A stretch of 64,000 nt of DNA from Bacillota bacterium (GTDB taxonomy: Bacteria; Bacillota; UBA4882; UBA8346): contig JAEYPR010000003.1 in assembly GCA_023410535.1 (NCBI GenBank), positions 1 to 64,000 on the forward strand, written 5' to 3'. Made by a program: the position numbers and the translations under genes. A model generated the notes under the pieces. The model ran no database searches, was not told the origin of the DNA, and saw only the letters and a program-made list of their open reading frames with translations. Positions within the stretch are counted from its first letter, which is position 1. Each line of letters opens with the position of its first letter. Of this stretch, positions 7,917 to 17,687 are shown one piece after another.

Positions 7917-9110
7917 TCATTCAATCGTCGGTAAGAACATTGCGAATGTGGTACCCCAATCAACCCTGGATGCAACCTGAATATGTCCGCCATGTTTTTT
8001 TATAATATAAAACGCCGCCGTCAAGTCCAACCCTTTGGCGAACGGCTGGGTTGGATGAAACGGATCAAAGATCTGCGGCAATTCCGCTTCGGGAATTCCA
8101 CCTCCATGATCCCTGATTGTGATTTTTACATACCTGCCATCGGGCAAAGCCGCATAATTCAACCCATAACAATTTTCAGCCCGGACTTCGACCATTCCGC
8201 CCTGGGGCATCGTTTGAACGACATGGGTCACCAATCCGTTTACTGCTTGGCCCATCTGTTCCGCATCGATCAAAACTTGCCACAACGATTCCATAAAATC
8301 GATCCGGTGCCGAATGGCCTTATCGCTCAATATCGCCGCAATCACTCCGGGCAGCCACTCTTCCAGGCAAACCGGCTGTTTGCTGGGTTCCCCCTGGTCC
8401 GAAAAGGCCGACAACCGCCGTAAGAAATTCGCCGTTTCCATGCAAGTACTTTGAATATGGTCCAAATATTTGGCGATGTCGTTTTCACCGCCGATCTTCA
8501 TACCAATCAATTGCGACGCAGCCATAATCTCCGCGAGCCGGTTATTCAGATCATGAGTGATTCCCGCGGCAAAACTTCCGATCCACTCGAGTTTTTGGAG
8601 GTTGTCCTGTTCCGCCTGATGATGAATTTTGGTGATGTCCTGAATTACCGAAAATAACACCTTCGATGCGCCGTGATCAACCGGGCTGGAAAAAACCAAG
8701 ACGTCCCGGACCGTTCCATTCGCCAACCGATGCTTGAAATGAAACTGATTTTGAACCTCTTTTTCGGCTAAGAGCAGTTTCTCTTGGATCTGTTCGGCCG
8801 GAAGCGTATTAATTTGGCAAATATTCATCTTCCGGATGACTCGGCGACGGTAGCCGTAGAAGCGGCAAGCGGCCGGATTGGCGTCGACAATCCGCCCATC
8901 CAAAGGATTGATCAATAAGATGATGCTATGGTTTTCCTCAAAGAGTCGGTGTTCGTCAGGTTCCTCTTCATCCAGCGAAGTGGCGACAAACGGATCTTCA
9001 TAAGCGCTTTGCTCAAGCTCGGGCTTGAGCATTATTCCTGCGCCGGCTGAATTTGCCGGATTTTCCTTCGCAACCGGACAAGTCTCATTAAATGCCAAAC
9101 CGATTCTCAT
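7917..9110 (-). CDS. PAS histidine-kinase-like protein with degenerate ATP site
   Basis: This protein of about 397 aa starts at ATG 9110, behind a GGGGGG ribosome binding site; a GTG at 9152 is possible. One PAS domain (about residues 45-160) precedes a HisKA-like helix pair containing AGITHDLNNRLAE, so the phosphoacceptor His is present. The catalytic domain is altered. The N-box reads VNGLVTHVVQTMPQGG, where the metal-binding Asn of related kinases is His (compare NNLLINAAQAMPEGG in the kinase at 26655). The G2 loop reads AKGLDLTAAF instead of GNGLGLAAAH. The G1 box DHGGGI is kept. It probably binds ATP poorly and may act as a scaffold or allosteric partner of the active kinase encoded next. 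It is the third gene of a four-gene leftward operon. Confidence 0.85.
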   Translation of the reverse strand: MRIGLAFNETCPVAKENPANSAGAGIMLKPELEQSAYEDPFVATSLDEEEPDEHRLFEENHSIILLINPLDGRIVDANPAACRFYGYRRRVIRKMNICQINTLPAEQIQEKLLLAEKEVQNQFHFKHRLANGTVRDVLVFSSPVDHGASKVLFSVIQDITKIHHQAEQDNLQKLEWIGSFAAGITHDLNNRLAEIMAASQLIGMKIGGENDIAKYLDHIQSTCMETANFLRRLSAFSDQGEPSKQPVCLEEWLPGVIAAILSDKAIRHRIDFMESLWQVLIDAEQMGQAVNGLVTHVVQTMPQGGMVEVRAENCYGLNYAALPDGRYVKITIRDHGGGIPEAELPQIFDPFHPTQPFAKGLDLTAAFYIIKKHGGHIQVASRVDWGTTFAMFLPTIE

Positions 9111-9169
9111 CGTATCCCCCCAAACGACAGTAAGAGTCAGACCATTGCTCACAGATTGTGAACGATTGA

Positions 9170-11371
9170 TTAAAATATCCGCACAAAAACTTGGGTGATT
9201 TCGGGATCAAATTGCCTTCCCGAACAGCGGATAATCTCTTTAATCGCCTCTTCATGGCTGACAGCCTCTTTGTAAGGACGGGAATGAGTCATTACATCAT
9301 AGGTGTCGATAATTGAAATGATCCGCGCCAACTTCGGTATCTGGTCTCCTTGAAGACCCCGGGGATACCCCGTCCCGTCCCAACGTTCATGATGGGACAG
9401 GATCAAATCGGCGATATGGGACAACTCCGGTGAGGATTGGGCAATCCGGCAACCGATTTCCGGATGTTTCTGCATCTCGCGCCATTCTTCAGGGGTCAAT
9501 CCGCCGGGTTTGAGTAAAATGCCGTCGGGAACCCCGATTTTCCCGATGTCGTGCAAAATCGCCAGCAACTTCAACTCGTCGGTTTCACTGGATGACAATC
9601 CCATGGCCGCCGCGAGCTTCGACGCAATGTTTAACAGGCGTTGCGCATGCTCTTCCGTTTCCAAGTTACGCTCGAATAACGTTTTTTCCAATGAAGCAAT
9701 CAATGAATTGCGGACGCTTTTCCCTTCGAGCAGTTTATGACGGTACATCAAATCTTCGGCGTCTTTCAAAACGAGATTGATATCTTGAGCTGAGCTCTCT
9801 TTGGTTGAAGTCCCTAAGGCAATGCTGAGTTGGAGCGGTTCTTTGGGTTCCCGCCCGCAACGGCGTTTGATCTGCTCGCAAACTTCCAAAGCCGCTTGAT
9901 TCGAGGTACGGGGCAAAATTACGGCAAATTCATCCCCGCCCCAACGGGCGATAATATTATTGGGATTGCAAACTTCCGTTAAAATGTTGGCGATTTTGAT
10001 CAAAAGCTTATCCCCGGAATAATGTCCAAAAATATCGTTGGCCAGTTTCAGTCCGTTAACGTCCCCGATGATCAAGGATAAAGGCAATTGATTGGTCTGA
10101 TCGATCCGGCGCAATTCTTCTTCGAAGAACGCCCGGTTATAAAGCCCGGTTAAATTGTCATGAAAATTCAAGAACTTAATGGCGTCTTCCCGTTCTTTTT
10201 GTTCGGTTACATCCCGGAACACCAAAACCACGCCTAAGATGTTGCCCTCTTTGTCGCGGATCGGGGCGCCGCTGTCGGCGATGCGGTGTTCGGCCCCGTC
10301 CTTAGCAATCAGCGCGGTATGATTGGCCAACTCCACCACGATCCCTGTTTCCAATACCTTTTCCACCGGATTGACGCAAACCTCCCGGGTATGCTCATTG
10401 ATAATCTGAAATACTTCCTTTAAGGGTTGTCCGATCGCCTCCCGGGCCTTCCAGCCCATCAATTGCTCGGCCACTTCATTCATTAACGTTACCCGGCCGG
10501 CGGTATCGGTCGTTAAAACCGCGTCACCGATGGAATGCAATGTAACGTTTAACCGTTCCTTCTCTTCATACAGTTTCGCCTCAGCCTGTTTCCGGTCGAC
10601 AATATCGTGAATGATCGAAAATAACATCGGTTTTTCCCCAATATCAACCGGGCTGCTGAATACTTCGACATCGCGGATTTCGCCGGAAGCCAGCCGGTGC
10701 CGGAAAAAAAACTGATTGCGGTGTTCCGCGATGGCCCGCCGCATTTCCTGCTGAACCTGCTCTGGCGCGAGGATGTTGATCTGACTGATCGTCAGCTCCT
10801 TCAGGGTCTGGTGCGAATATCCGTAATATTGACAAGCGGCCGGATTAGCCTCGACAATCCGGCCGTCGCTCGGGTCGATGATCAACATCACGCAATGACT
10901 GTTCTCAAATAAACTGCTATAGCGTTGTTCGCTCTCACGCAGCGCTTCGGAGGTTCGTTTCAATTCGGCGATGTCCCGTCGCGAACCCACAACCTGTTTA
11001 ACCTTACCCTCCCGAATCACCGGAGACAATAAGGTGGACCAAACAGTAACCTTTCCGTTCGGAAGCAGGATGGTCTCTTCAAAAATTATGGTCTCCTGCG
11101 CTTCGATACAACGGCGGCTTTCCGCTTCCAAATACCGCATTTGGTCGCCGAAGACTTCCCGGGGGGTTTTCCCGTAAACCTGAGCGGTGGTTAAACCGGT
11201 GATCCTTTCATGGCTTTTATTTAAACGATGATAAATAAGCTGTCCGTCAGGACCGATATCGTATAACGAGATTACATCGTGGGTACTGTTAAAGATGGTC
11301 TCGTAATCCGCATTGGTCATCTGAAAGAGGTTACCGTTGTTATTCTTTTTCATTTTGATCCGGTGCTTCAT
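9170..11371 (-). CDS. PAS-GGDEF-HD-GYP cyclic-di-GMP signalling protein
   Basis: This 733-aa soluble protein has three PAS domains (about residues 18-140, 150-270 and 275-395). A GGDEF domain follows with an intact RWGGDEFAVILP near residue 475, and then an HD-GYP domain (LAILHDIGKIGVPDG near 608, then HHERWDGTGYPRGL). GGDEF domains make c-di-GMP and HD-GYP domains degrade it, so the protein may switch between activities. I see no RxxD inhibitory site just before GGDEF. The second PAS is nearly the same as PAS domains in the two downstream kinases. The start at ATG 11371 lies 21 nt after the 72-aa gene. Its place with two kinases suggests that c-di-GMP turnover and phosphotransfer respond to one shared cue. 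Confidence 0.92.
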   Translation of the reverse strand: MKHRIKMKKNNNGNLFQMTNADYETIFNSTHDVISLYDIGPDGQLIYHRLNKSHERITGLTTAQVYGKTPREVFGDQMRYLEAESRRCIEAQETIIFEETILLPNGKVTVWSTLLSPVIREGKVKQVVGSRRDIAELKRTSEALRESEQRYSSLFENSHCVMLIIDPSDGRIVEANPAACQYYGYSHQTLKELTISQINILAPEQVQQEMRRAIAEHRNQFFFRHRLASGEIRDVEVFSSPVDIGEKPMLFSIIHDIVDRKQAEAKLYEEKERLNVTLHSIGDAVLTTDTAGRVTLMNEVAEQLMGWKAREAIGQPLKEVFQIINEHTREVCVNPVEKVLETGIVVELANHTALIAKDGAEHRIADSGAPIRDKEGNILGVVLVFRDVTEQKEREDAIKFLNFHDNLTGLYNRAFFEEELRRIDQTNQLPLSLIIGDVNGLKLANDIFGHYSGDKLLIKIANILTEVCNPNNIIARWGGDEFAVILPRTSNQAALEVCEQIKRRCGREPKEPLQLSIALGTSTKESSAQDINLVLKDAEDLMYRHKLLEGKSVRNSLIASLEKTLFERNLETEEHAQRLLNIASKLAAAMGLSSSETDELKLLAILHDIGKIGVPDGILLKPGGLTPEEWREMQKHPEIGCRIAQSSPELSHIADLILSHHERWDGTGYPRGLQGDQIPKLARIISIIDTYDVMTHSRPYKEAVSHEEAIKEIIRCSGRQFDPEITQVFVRIF

Positions 11372-11392
11372 CGGGAGTCCAACCTCATTCTT

Positions 11393-11611
11393 CTAGAGAT
11401 TCCGTTGATTGTCGAGCCTGGCTTGGACTGCCAACAGCAGTTGGGAATAGTCCATCGGATATCGTTCCTTGATGTACGCGCGCCAACCTTCAAAATCCTC
11501 CGGTTTGGCATTCCGGTTCTGCAGGTATTGGAAATCAATATAAAGGTCATTGGCGATCTGCTCAAATTGTTGATCATCACTGATCGGAGTCTGTTTGCCA
11601 ATCCCATTCAT
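11393..11611 (-). CDS. 72-aa protein of unknown function, first gene of signalling operon
   Basis: The ATG at 11611 follows GGAGGAGATTGTA, a strong ribosome binding site. The product is mixed-charge and predicted helical (FEQIANDLYIDFQYLQN and MDYSQLLLAVQARLDNQ), with no Cys pair, signal peptide or membrane segment. Its stop lies 21 nt before the GGDEF protein, so it is translated as part of that operon. I recognise no family. A small partner or modulator of the signalling proteins is possible but is inferred from position only. An overlapping frame (MGLANRL...) lacks a ribosome binding site and is rejected. Confidence 0.7.
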   Translation of the reverse strand: MNGIGKQTPISDDQQFEQIANDLYIDFQYLQNRNAKPEDFEGWRAYIKERYPMDYSQLLLAVQARLDNQRNL

Positions 11612-11771
11612 TACAATCTCCTCCGTCCCCTTTATATCTCACCAATGATTTATTTCAACTTCGCTGAAACCGTTGTAACGCTTGTTTTTTTCAACTTGCT
11701 AACAAAATGTATTACATATACTATCGTCAAACCGCTTTGATTTATAAATGCGGACTATTCCTACCTTAAGA

Positions 11772-11803
11772 TAAAAAAAGACCCCATTTTAATAAAATGA
11801 GAG
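11772..11803 (-). terminator. terminator after the response regulator gene
   Basis: On the minus strand CTCATTTTAT pairs with AAAATGGGG, using a G-T pair, and runs into TCTTTTTTTATC. It is 110 nt past the regulator stop, so the regulator and the four-gene operon downstream are probably separate units or only partly coupled. Confidence 0.65.
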
Positions 11804-11911
11804 CCGTATTTATGGCCAATGAAAAGCCGTTTCATCAGGGATGTTTTCTTTTCAAATCGAATGTAAATCAGAAGTCGCGCCGTTTTATCGTTCCAAGCAT
11901 TGAGCGGGACA

Positions 11912-12562
11912 TTACTCCAAAAAAACCAACTTGTTTTTGATCGCTTCCCGCACCAAACCGGCGGTATCATGAATGTTCAACTTCAACATCAGATTGGCGC
12001 GATGTTTTTCTACCGTTTTCGAGGTGATGCAAAGTTCTTGGGCAATCGAACTATTGGTATGCCCCTCGGCGATCAGTTGCAAAACTTCGACCTCCCGCGG
12101 CGAGAGCGAATCAAACGCCGTATTGACATGGTAGCCTTTTTGATAATGTAAAAAATCCTCTAGAATAAAACCGGAGATCGCCGAACTAAGGAAAACCTCC
12201 CCCCGGGCGACCGCTCTGACTGCTAATATTAATTCTTCCGAGACCGAGCTTTTCAAAAGATACCCTCTTGCTCCATAACTCAAACTTTGGCGGATTAAGG
12301 CGTGATCGGAGTACATTGTTAAAATTACTACATTGACTGCCAGGTTTAATTCGATAATTTTCCGAATGGCCTGCGCACCATTGAGTTTCGGCATGCCGAT
12401 GTCCATAATCACAATCTCCGGAATCTCCCGTTTCACCAATTCCAGCGTAGATTGGCCATCAGCGGCCTCTCCGACCACCACAATATCTTCCACCTGTTCC
12501 AAAAGGGCTTTAATACCCGCTCTGACCAGGTGGTGGTCATCGGCGATCAACGTTCGAATCAT
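11912..12562 (-). CDS. NarL/LuxR-family response regulator
   Basis: This regulator of about 216 aa has a receiver domain with acidic residues at ADD (8-9), the phosphoacceptor Asp at 54 in VIMDIGMPKLNG, the switch threonine region VVILTMYSD and Lys in GYLLKSS. The C-terminal LuxR-type HTH is LSPREVEVLQLIAEGHTNSS, continuing IAQELCITSKTVEKHRANLM. I choose ATG 12562, which has AGAGGTG 5 nt upstream, over a longer reading from 12625. The likely partner is the HisKA_3 kinase at 6012-7910, because kinases of that type signal to LuxR-type regulators and the genes are close. Target genes are unknown. Confidence 0.93.
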   Translation of the reverse strand: MIRTLIADDHHLVRAGIKALLEQVEDIVVVGEAADGQSTLELVKREIPEIVIMDIGMPKLNGAQAIRKIIELNLAVNVVILTMYSDHALIRQSLSYGARGYLLKSSVSEELILAVRAVARGEVFLSSAISGFILEDFLHYQKGYHVNTAFDSLSPREVEVLQLIAEGHTNSSIAQELCITSKTVEKHRANLMLKLNIHDTAGLVREAIKNKLVFLE

Positions 12563-12698
12563 GGTTTCACCTCTTAGGGACTGGATGGCATTCCGGTTGG
12601 CCGCCCATAATGATATTATCGTCACTACAGAATGTTACATAAATAGTTAATTCGGGATCAATTTGTTGATAATGTCAGCTCCCGGTGGAATTATCCCA

Positions 12699-15600
12699 TT
12701 AACTGCGTTCAATCCGCACCCGGCTGCCTTCGCCGCCCACTCCTGACGGAGTGACGATCAAGCGCCTCGAAATCCGGTTTCGAAGTTCGGGGACGTGACT
12801 GATGATCCCGATCATCATCTGCTCCTGACGCAATTGTTCCAGGGAGTCCATCACCGCCTCCAGCAATTGCGGATCCAATGTTCCGAACCCCTCGTCCAAA
12901 AAGAAAAACTCCAGCGGATTCTTCCCGTTCAATTGAATCTTACTGGACAAAGCCAAGGCCAAGGCCAGCGATACCAGAAAAGTCTCGCCGCCCGAGAGGG
13001 AAGAGACCGGTCGCGCCAGTCCGCCGTTGCCATTATCAACAATACAAAACTCCTTATTTTCATCCAGTTTCAATAAATACCGGACGTGCGTCAAGTTTTG
13101 CAGCCGGCGCGACGCGTCTTGGATGATGTAACGCAGATGCTCCTCGGCGATATAAGCGACCAGCGCATCTCCTTGCAACAGTTTGGCCAGTTCATCGACA
13201 GTTCCCTTCCGGGCGGCCAGCTTTTGACGATCCTTCTGATAGACCTTAATCCGCTCATACTTGGCTGCCATGGTTTGCAGGGTTGACTGCAGCCCGCCGA
13301 TCACCCCGGCGATCACTTCCTTGGCCAAGTTCCGGTCGTTTCGTTGCAATTGCGTCGCTTCCCAGTCGGTAGCGGTGATGGTCCGGCCGGCCAACTTCCG
13401 GAGATTCTGCTCGATTTGCGTTTGTAAACGTTGGGCGGTGTCCTCATATGCCAGAATGGTCTGTTGCAACGCTTCCCGTTGGGCCGGGTCACGTTGCGCC
13501 GCAGCGAACTCCGCTTCGGCGAAACCGTGAACGGCCAGTTGTTGCCGGAACGTCTCCCGGTCATGGTCCAAGCTTTGTTGAGCGGCCCGGACCGTACTTT
13601 CGGCCGCCACGACCCGGTTGCGTATGGTTTGGGTTAATGCTTGGGATTTTTCGTAATCCCCTTGCGCAGCCGTGACCCGCTGTTCCAGCTGCGTCAAGTT
13701 TTCCAATAACTCGGCCAGTAATGCCGCGACAGTCTGTCCCCCGGTCACAACGGTGATCTTGGCGTGGCGTTCCTGGATATCCCGTTCCAGGTTTTGGCGG
13801 TCCGCCTCCTGCCGGTTCCAATCGGCTTCGGCCTTTTGCAACTCTTGTTGCAACCCGTTAAAAAGTTGCTCCGCTTTGGTCAGTTCCGCGTTGACCAGTA
13901 CCGCTTGACTGCGGCATGCCTCGATTTGTTGGTCCTTGGCAGTGATCGCTTCAAGCTGCGCTTGGAAATTTTCTATCCCCAACTCGGTTTGGATCGCCGC
14001 CAACTCCGCTTGAACCTGGGCCAAGTTAGCCTGGGTTAAGATTCGCTCCGGTTCAAGCACAGCGATACTTTCACGGCAGGCAGTCAATTGAACGGCCAAC
14101 TGATGCCCGATCATCTCCCGTTCGGCCCGTTGCGTTCCTAATGTTGGCAACTGACTGGCGAGCAGGTTGTCCCGCTCTTCCCAAGCGACCAACGCCTGTT
14201 GCAATTGAACCAATCTTCCCTGCTCCGCTTCCAACAACCGCAGCCAAACCTCCGGCGTTTGCTCCCGGAATGCTTGCGGTAGCTCAAGCGCGGCGGCTTC
14301 CAGCTGCGTTGCCGTCTCAACCAGCTTTTGTTGGAGTTTGGCCGCCTGCTCCCGGTCACGCTCCAACAAAAGCTGGTATTGAAGCACTTGTCTCGTCCTT
14401 TGCTCAAGCTGAGCCTGGGCGGCGCCGACTTGGCGATCCAATTCAACCAACGCCAGTTGTTCTTGTTCCAGTTCGATGGGTCGAACCCCTGGCGCCGGTT
14501 GCGGGTGATGGGTCGCACCGCAGACCGGGCAGGGCCTACCGTCCCCCAAGGTTTGGGCTAATGTAGCGGCATAGTTTTGGATTTCATGTTGTTTCAACCG
14601 TTCCTGTCGCTGCCCGCGTTCGCCCTCCAACGCAATCAACCGTGCTCTCGCCGTTTCCATGGCGGTATTCTCAACTGCGATCAAGGATTGATGTTCCGCT
14701 ATCCGGGACATAATCATTTCCAGTTCAGTTTGGTCTACTTCCTGACCGCTTCGTAATCCCGTCAGCGACTCCAACTTGCGTTCCAAGCGGTTCAACTGGT
14801 CTTGTTGCGCGGCAAGGCCAGACCAGTCCCCGGGTTTCTGTTGTTGATGCGTCATTCGCTCTGTATCCAATGAGCCAATCCGCTCCGCTATTTCCGCCGC
14901 CATAGCCTGTTGTTGACGCAGCTGTTCGGTCAACCCCTGCTGAGTCTGGAGTGCTTCAGTTAAGGTTTTGGTAAGTTTAGCCACTTCGGCTTGACGCGTT
15001 TCCCGGGTATGCTCCAACCGCTCGCCAATCAACACCTTTTGCCGAAACGCGGGATTAACTGCAAGCTCATTGATGGTAGACTCTAATTGCCGCCGCTCAG
15101 TCTCTTTATCGAGCTTATATTTTTCACCTTTTTCCAACCGTTCTTTAAGCTTTGCAACGCGCTCGGCGACGGTCCTTTGTTCCTGGAGCAACCGGGTTAA
15201 GGCGGCCGTCCTGACTTCCAACTCCGCCACGTCTCCCTGTAATTGGCGGAGCCGTTCCTGTTTCGCCACCAACTCCGGCTGGCGTTGCTTGTACTCTTCC
15301 TGGACAGTTTCATAACAGGTTTTGACTTGTTGGAAATGAATCTCTTCCTGTTGCAACTGCGCCGCAGCCTGCTCCAATTCAGTGCGGCCCGCCGTTACGA
15401 TACGCTCCTCGCGTTGACAAGCTTCGAAATACGGTTGGACCAACGCTGCGGCTTCGGCCTGCCGCAATGTCTCCTTCGCCAAAACGATCGCGGCGGCGTT
15501 TTGCAAATGTTCGCTTTCGGCCAACCGCAAGCGTTCTAACTCCTGTTGCAGGTCCCATAACGCGGCGGCCGCTTGATAGGCGGCTTCGGCGATTTCGGCT

Positions 15601-16316
15601 TGCGCCACAATTTCCTGACGTTCTGCCTCTTTTCCAGCCAGTTCCTGACGGAGTTGTTCCAAGGTTTCAGCGGAGACACTCCCCAGTTCCCCAAGAATTC
15701 CTTCTAGCTGCTTCAGTTCATTGTCGAGCCGTTCCCGTTCGGCTTTGACTTTTTCCGTGAGTTTGCTCCCGTATTCGGCTAGAGCGAAGATGCGTTCCAG
15801 CATCCGGACCCGATCGGAATCCTTCAACCGTAAAAACTGGGCGAACTCGCCTTGCGGCAGCACTACCGAGCGGGTAAAATCCTCCATATTTAACCCGATG
15901 ATCGCCTCGATCTGCCGCGTCACTTCAGTGGGACTATCGGCGATCAACTGCTCGTCGGCGGCTTGCACCGTCAAAAAACGGCAAACCCCGGCCTGGACCG
16001 AGTCGCGCTTATCTTTATTCCGGCGAAAACTGCGTTCCACCCGGTAAGTCCGACGTTCCTGAGCGGACCCGATCGCAAACGTAAACGTCACTTCCAAACG
16101 ATCTTTTTGACTGTTTAGAATCCCTTGAGTATTTTTCGACGCCCGTTTCACCGAACCGTACAAGGCCAGAGTAATCGCGTCTAAAATCGTGGATTTGCCG
16201 CTGCCGGTATGGCCAAAAATACCAAACAGCCCGTCTCCGGCCAACTCCACAAAGTCGATCTCTTGCCGTTCCCGAAAGCTATGTAACCCTTCAATGCTCA
16301 ATTTAAGCGGTCGCAA
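12699..16316 (-). CDS. sbcC: SbcC, exonuclease/DNA-end processing ATPase
   Basis: SbcC is the SMC-like ATPase of the SbcCD nuclease, which opens hairpins and trims blocked DNA ends. The 1205-aa protein has Walker A GHTGSGKST near residue 35 and long coiled-coil arms rich in Gln, Glu, Ala and Leu. The zinc hook is PCPVCGATHHP near 595. The C-terminal ATPase half has SSLSGGETFLVSLALALA and the Walker B FFFLDEGFGTLD. Translation starts at TTG 16316, inside the end of sbcD, with a 14-nt overlap and AAGGGGG upstream, so the two subunits are translationally coupled. Length is within the larger end of the family. The domain order is complete and undamaged. Confidence 0.96.
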   Translation of the reverse strand: MRPLKLSIEGLHSFRERQEIDFVELAGDGLFGIFGHTGSGKSTILDAITLALYGSVKRASKNTQGILNSQKDRLEVTFTFAIGSAQERRTYRVERSFRRNKDKRDSVQAGVCRFLTVQAADEQLIADSPTEVTRQIEAIIGLNMEDFTRSVVLPQGEFAQFLRLKDSDRVRMLERIFALAEYGSKLTEKVKAERERLDNELKQLEGILGELGSVSAETLEQLRQELAGKEAERQEIVAQAEIAEAAYQAAAALWDLQQELERLRLAESEHLQNAAAIVLAKETLRQAEAAALVQPYFEACQREERIVTAGRTELEQAAAQLQQEEIHFQQVKTCYETVQEEYKQRQPELVAKQERLRQLQGDVAELEVRTAALTRLLQEQRTVAERVAKLKERLEKGEKYKLDKETERRQLESTINELAVNPAFRQKVLIGERLEHTRETRQAEVAKLTKTLTEALQTQQGLTEQLRQQQAMAAEIAERIGSLDTERMTHQQQKPGDWSGLAAQQDQLNRLERKLESLTGLRSGQEVDQTELEMIMSRIAEHQSLIAVENTAMETARARLIALEGERGQRQERLKQHEIQNYAATLAQTLGDGRPCPVCGATHHPQPAPGVRPIELEQEQLALVELDRQVGAAQAQLEQRTRQVLQYQLLLERDREQAAKLQQKLVETATQLEAAALELPQAFREQTPEVWLRLLEAEQGRLVQLQQALVAWEERDNLLASQLPTLGTQRAEREMIGHQLAVQLTACRESIAVLEPERILTQANLAQVQAELAAIQTELGIENFQAQLEAITAKDQQIEACRSQAVLVNAELTKAEQLFNGLQQELQKAEADWNRQEADRQNLERDIQERHAKITVVTGGQTVAALLAELLENLTQLEQRVTAAQGDYEKSQALTQTIRNRVVAAESTVRAAQQSLDHDRETFRQQLAVHGFAEAEFAAAQRDPAQREALQQTILAYEDTAQRLQTQIEQNLRKLAGRTITATDWEATQLQRNDRNLAKEVIAGVIGGLQSTLQTMAAKYERIKVYQKDRQKLAARKGTVDELAKLLQGDALVAYIAEEHLRYIIQDASRRLQNLTHVRYLLKLDENKEFCIVDNGNGGLARPVSSLSGGETFLVSLALALALSSKIQLNGKNPLEFFFLDEGFGTLDPQLLEAVMDSLEQLRQEQMMIGIISHVPELRNRISRRLIVTPSGVGGEGSRVRIERS

Positions 16317-17559
16317 GGTCGTCGCCCCCTTCCCGCTCTGTTGCGTCCGGCGCTTGGGTGGCGAGCTCCAAAAAGAGCTTCAATAATTCCGGTTTGGGAA
16401 CTCCACCGGTACGAGCCTGATAAAACCCGGCAAACAACTCGGGTAGCGGTTTTGAGAGCCGGCTTTCCGCCGCCACAATTTGATCGTCGTAGTCTTTGAT
16501 GACAGGACGAATATTGATCAGCTCCGGGCGCAGATTGCGCAAAGCGCGGATCTCATCCTGGGCCAGCGGCCCATCGACCAAAATCTCCAAATCGATCCAA
16601 GCGCCCCGGTTCCGGTCCGACTCGCACCAAGCCAGCGCTTCAGCGATGCCGTGCTGCGCCGACCATTTCACCAACGGCCGCCCGCTGGTCAACTCGATCT
16701 TTTCCACGTCGGCCGCCGTCCCGGGCCAGACCGTCACGAGGTAAACCGCTTTTTGACACCCTGCTTCCGAAAAGCTATACGGCAGCAACGACCCGGCATA
16801 ATAGGCCGCGCCTTGCGCGCCCGGCGCCCGCTGCGGTTTGTGCAGATGCCCCAAGGCCACATATTGCGCTGTCTGAGGCAGTTGGTCGGCGGTCACGGTT
16901 AACGCCCCGCCCAGCTGGATCGGGCGTTCGGAGTCGCTACTCTCGCCGCCCATAATAAAAAGATGGCTCATGGCCAAATTAACAGTATCCGCCCGGAATT
17001 GTTCCGCCAATTCCGCGAAGATCCGCCCGACCTTCTCCGAATAAACCTTTTGCAATACGGCTTGGTCGAGGCTGGCGGTTAAGGCCTCATCAAGGCGGGC
17101 TTCGGAAGGATACGGCAACGCGATGATGATCGCATGTTCAGCCACTCCGGGAACGGCCAGCTCCAACCAACCCTGCCCCGACCGGATGACTTGAACGCCT
17201 TCCTCCCGACGGACCAAGGCCGCCTGACTCCCCGGTAGTCCCAACAAAATAATCCCGTTCCGGTCCGCCAACGGTCGCGCCGCGCAAAGCCGTTCCGGAC
17301 TGTCATGGTTTCCGGCGATGATCACCACCGCCCGCCGGCCTTTCGCAGCCAAGCGTTCGACCGCATTATAAAAAAGTTCCTCCGCGGCAGCTGGGGGAAC
17401 ATACGTATCAAAAATATCGCCACTGATCAACACCAGATCAACCGCCCGCTCATCGGCGATCTGGCACAGTTCGTCCAAAGCCTCGCGCTGTTCCGGCAAG
17501 CGTTCCCGATTCTCAAGATATTTACCGAGATGCCAGTCGGAAGTATGGAGTATGTTCAA
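16303..17559 (-). CDS. sbcD: SbcD, nuclease subunit of SbcCD
   Basis: This 418-aa metallophosphoesterase supplies the Mn-dependent nuclease active site of SbcCD. Phosphoesterase motifs are HTSDWHLGK (residues 5-13), DLVLISGDIFD, VIIAGNHDSPERL, and later MSHLFIMGG and VALGHLHKPQ. The C-terminal capping domain is present (residues about 270-400). ATG 17559 has GGAG upstream (AAGGAGATTC on the plus-strand complement read leftwards). It is the first gene of a two-gene operon with sbcC. In 17560-17687 I see no gene. Confidence 0.95.
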   Translation of the reverse strand: MNILHTSDWHLGKYLENRERLPEQREALDELCQIADERAVDLVLISGDIFDTYVPPAAAEELFYNAVERLAAKGRRAVVIIAGNHDSPERLCAARPLADRNGIILLGLPGSQAALVRREEGVQVIRSGQGWLELAVPGVAEHAIIIALPYPSEARLDEALTASLDQAVLQKVYSEKVGRIFAELAEQFRADTVNLAMSHLFIMGGESSDSERPIQLGGALTVTADQLPQTAQYVALGHLHKPQRAPGAQGAAYYAGSLLPYSFSEAGCQKAVYLVTVWPGTAADVEKIELTSGRPLVKWSAQHGIAEALAWCESDRNRGAWIDLEILVDGPLAQDEIRALRNLRPELINIRPVIKDYDDQIVAAESRLSKPLPELFAGFYQARTGGVPKPELLKLFLELATQAPDATEREGGDDLATA

Positions 17560-17687
17560 GGAGATTCCTCCCGTAGTTAATATTCAATTTTCCTATAACT
17601 ATATCATTGTTGAGGGCAGTTATGAAGCAGAAGCGACCAAACGGTTGAATAAAATCATTTTGGATTCATTCAAAGCCATGATGAATT

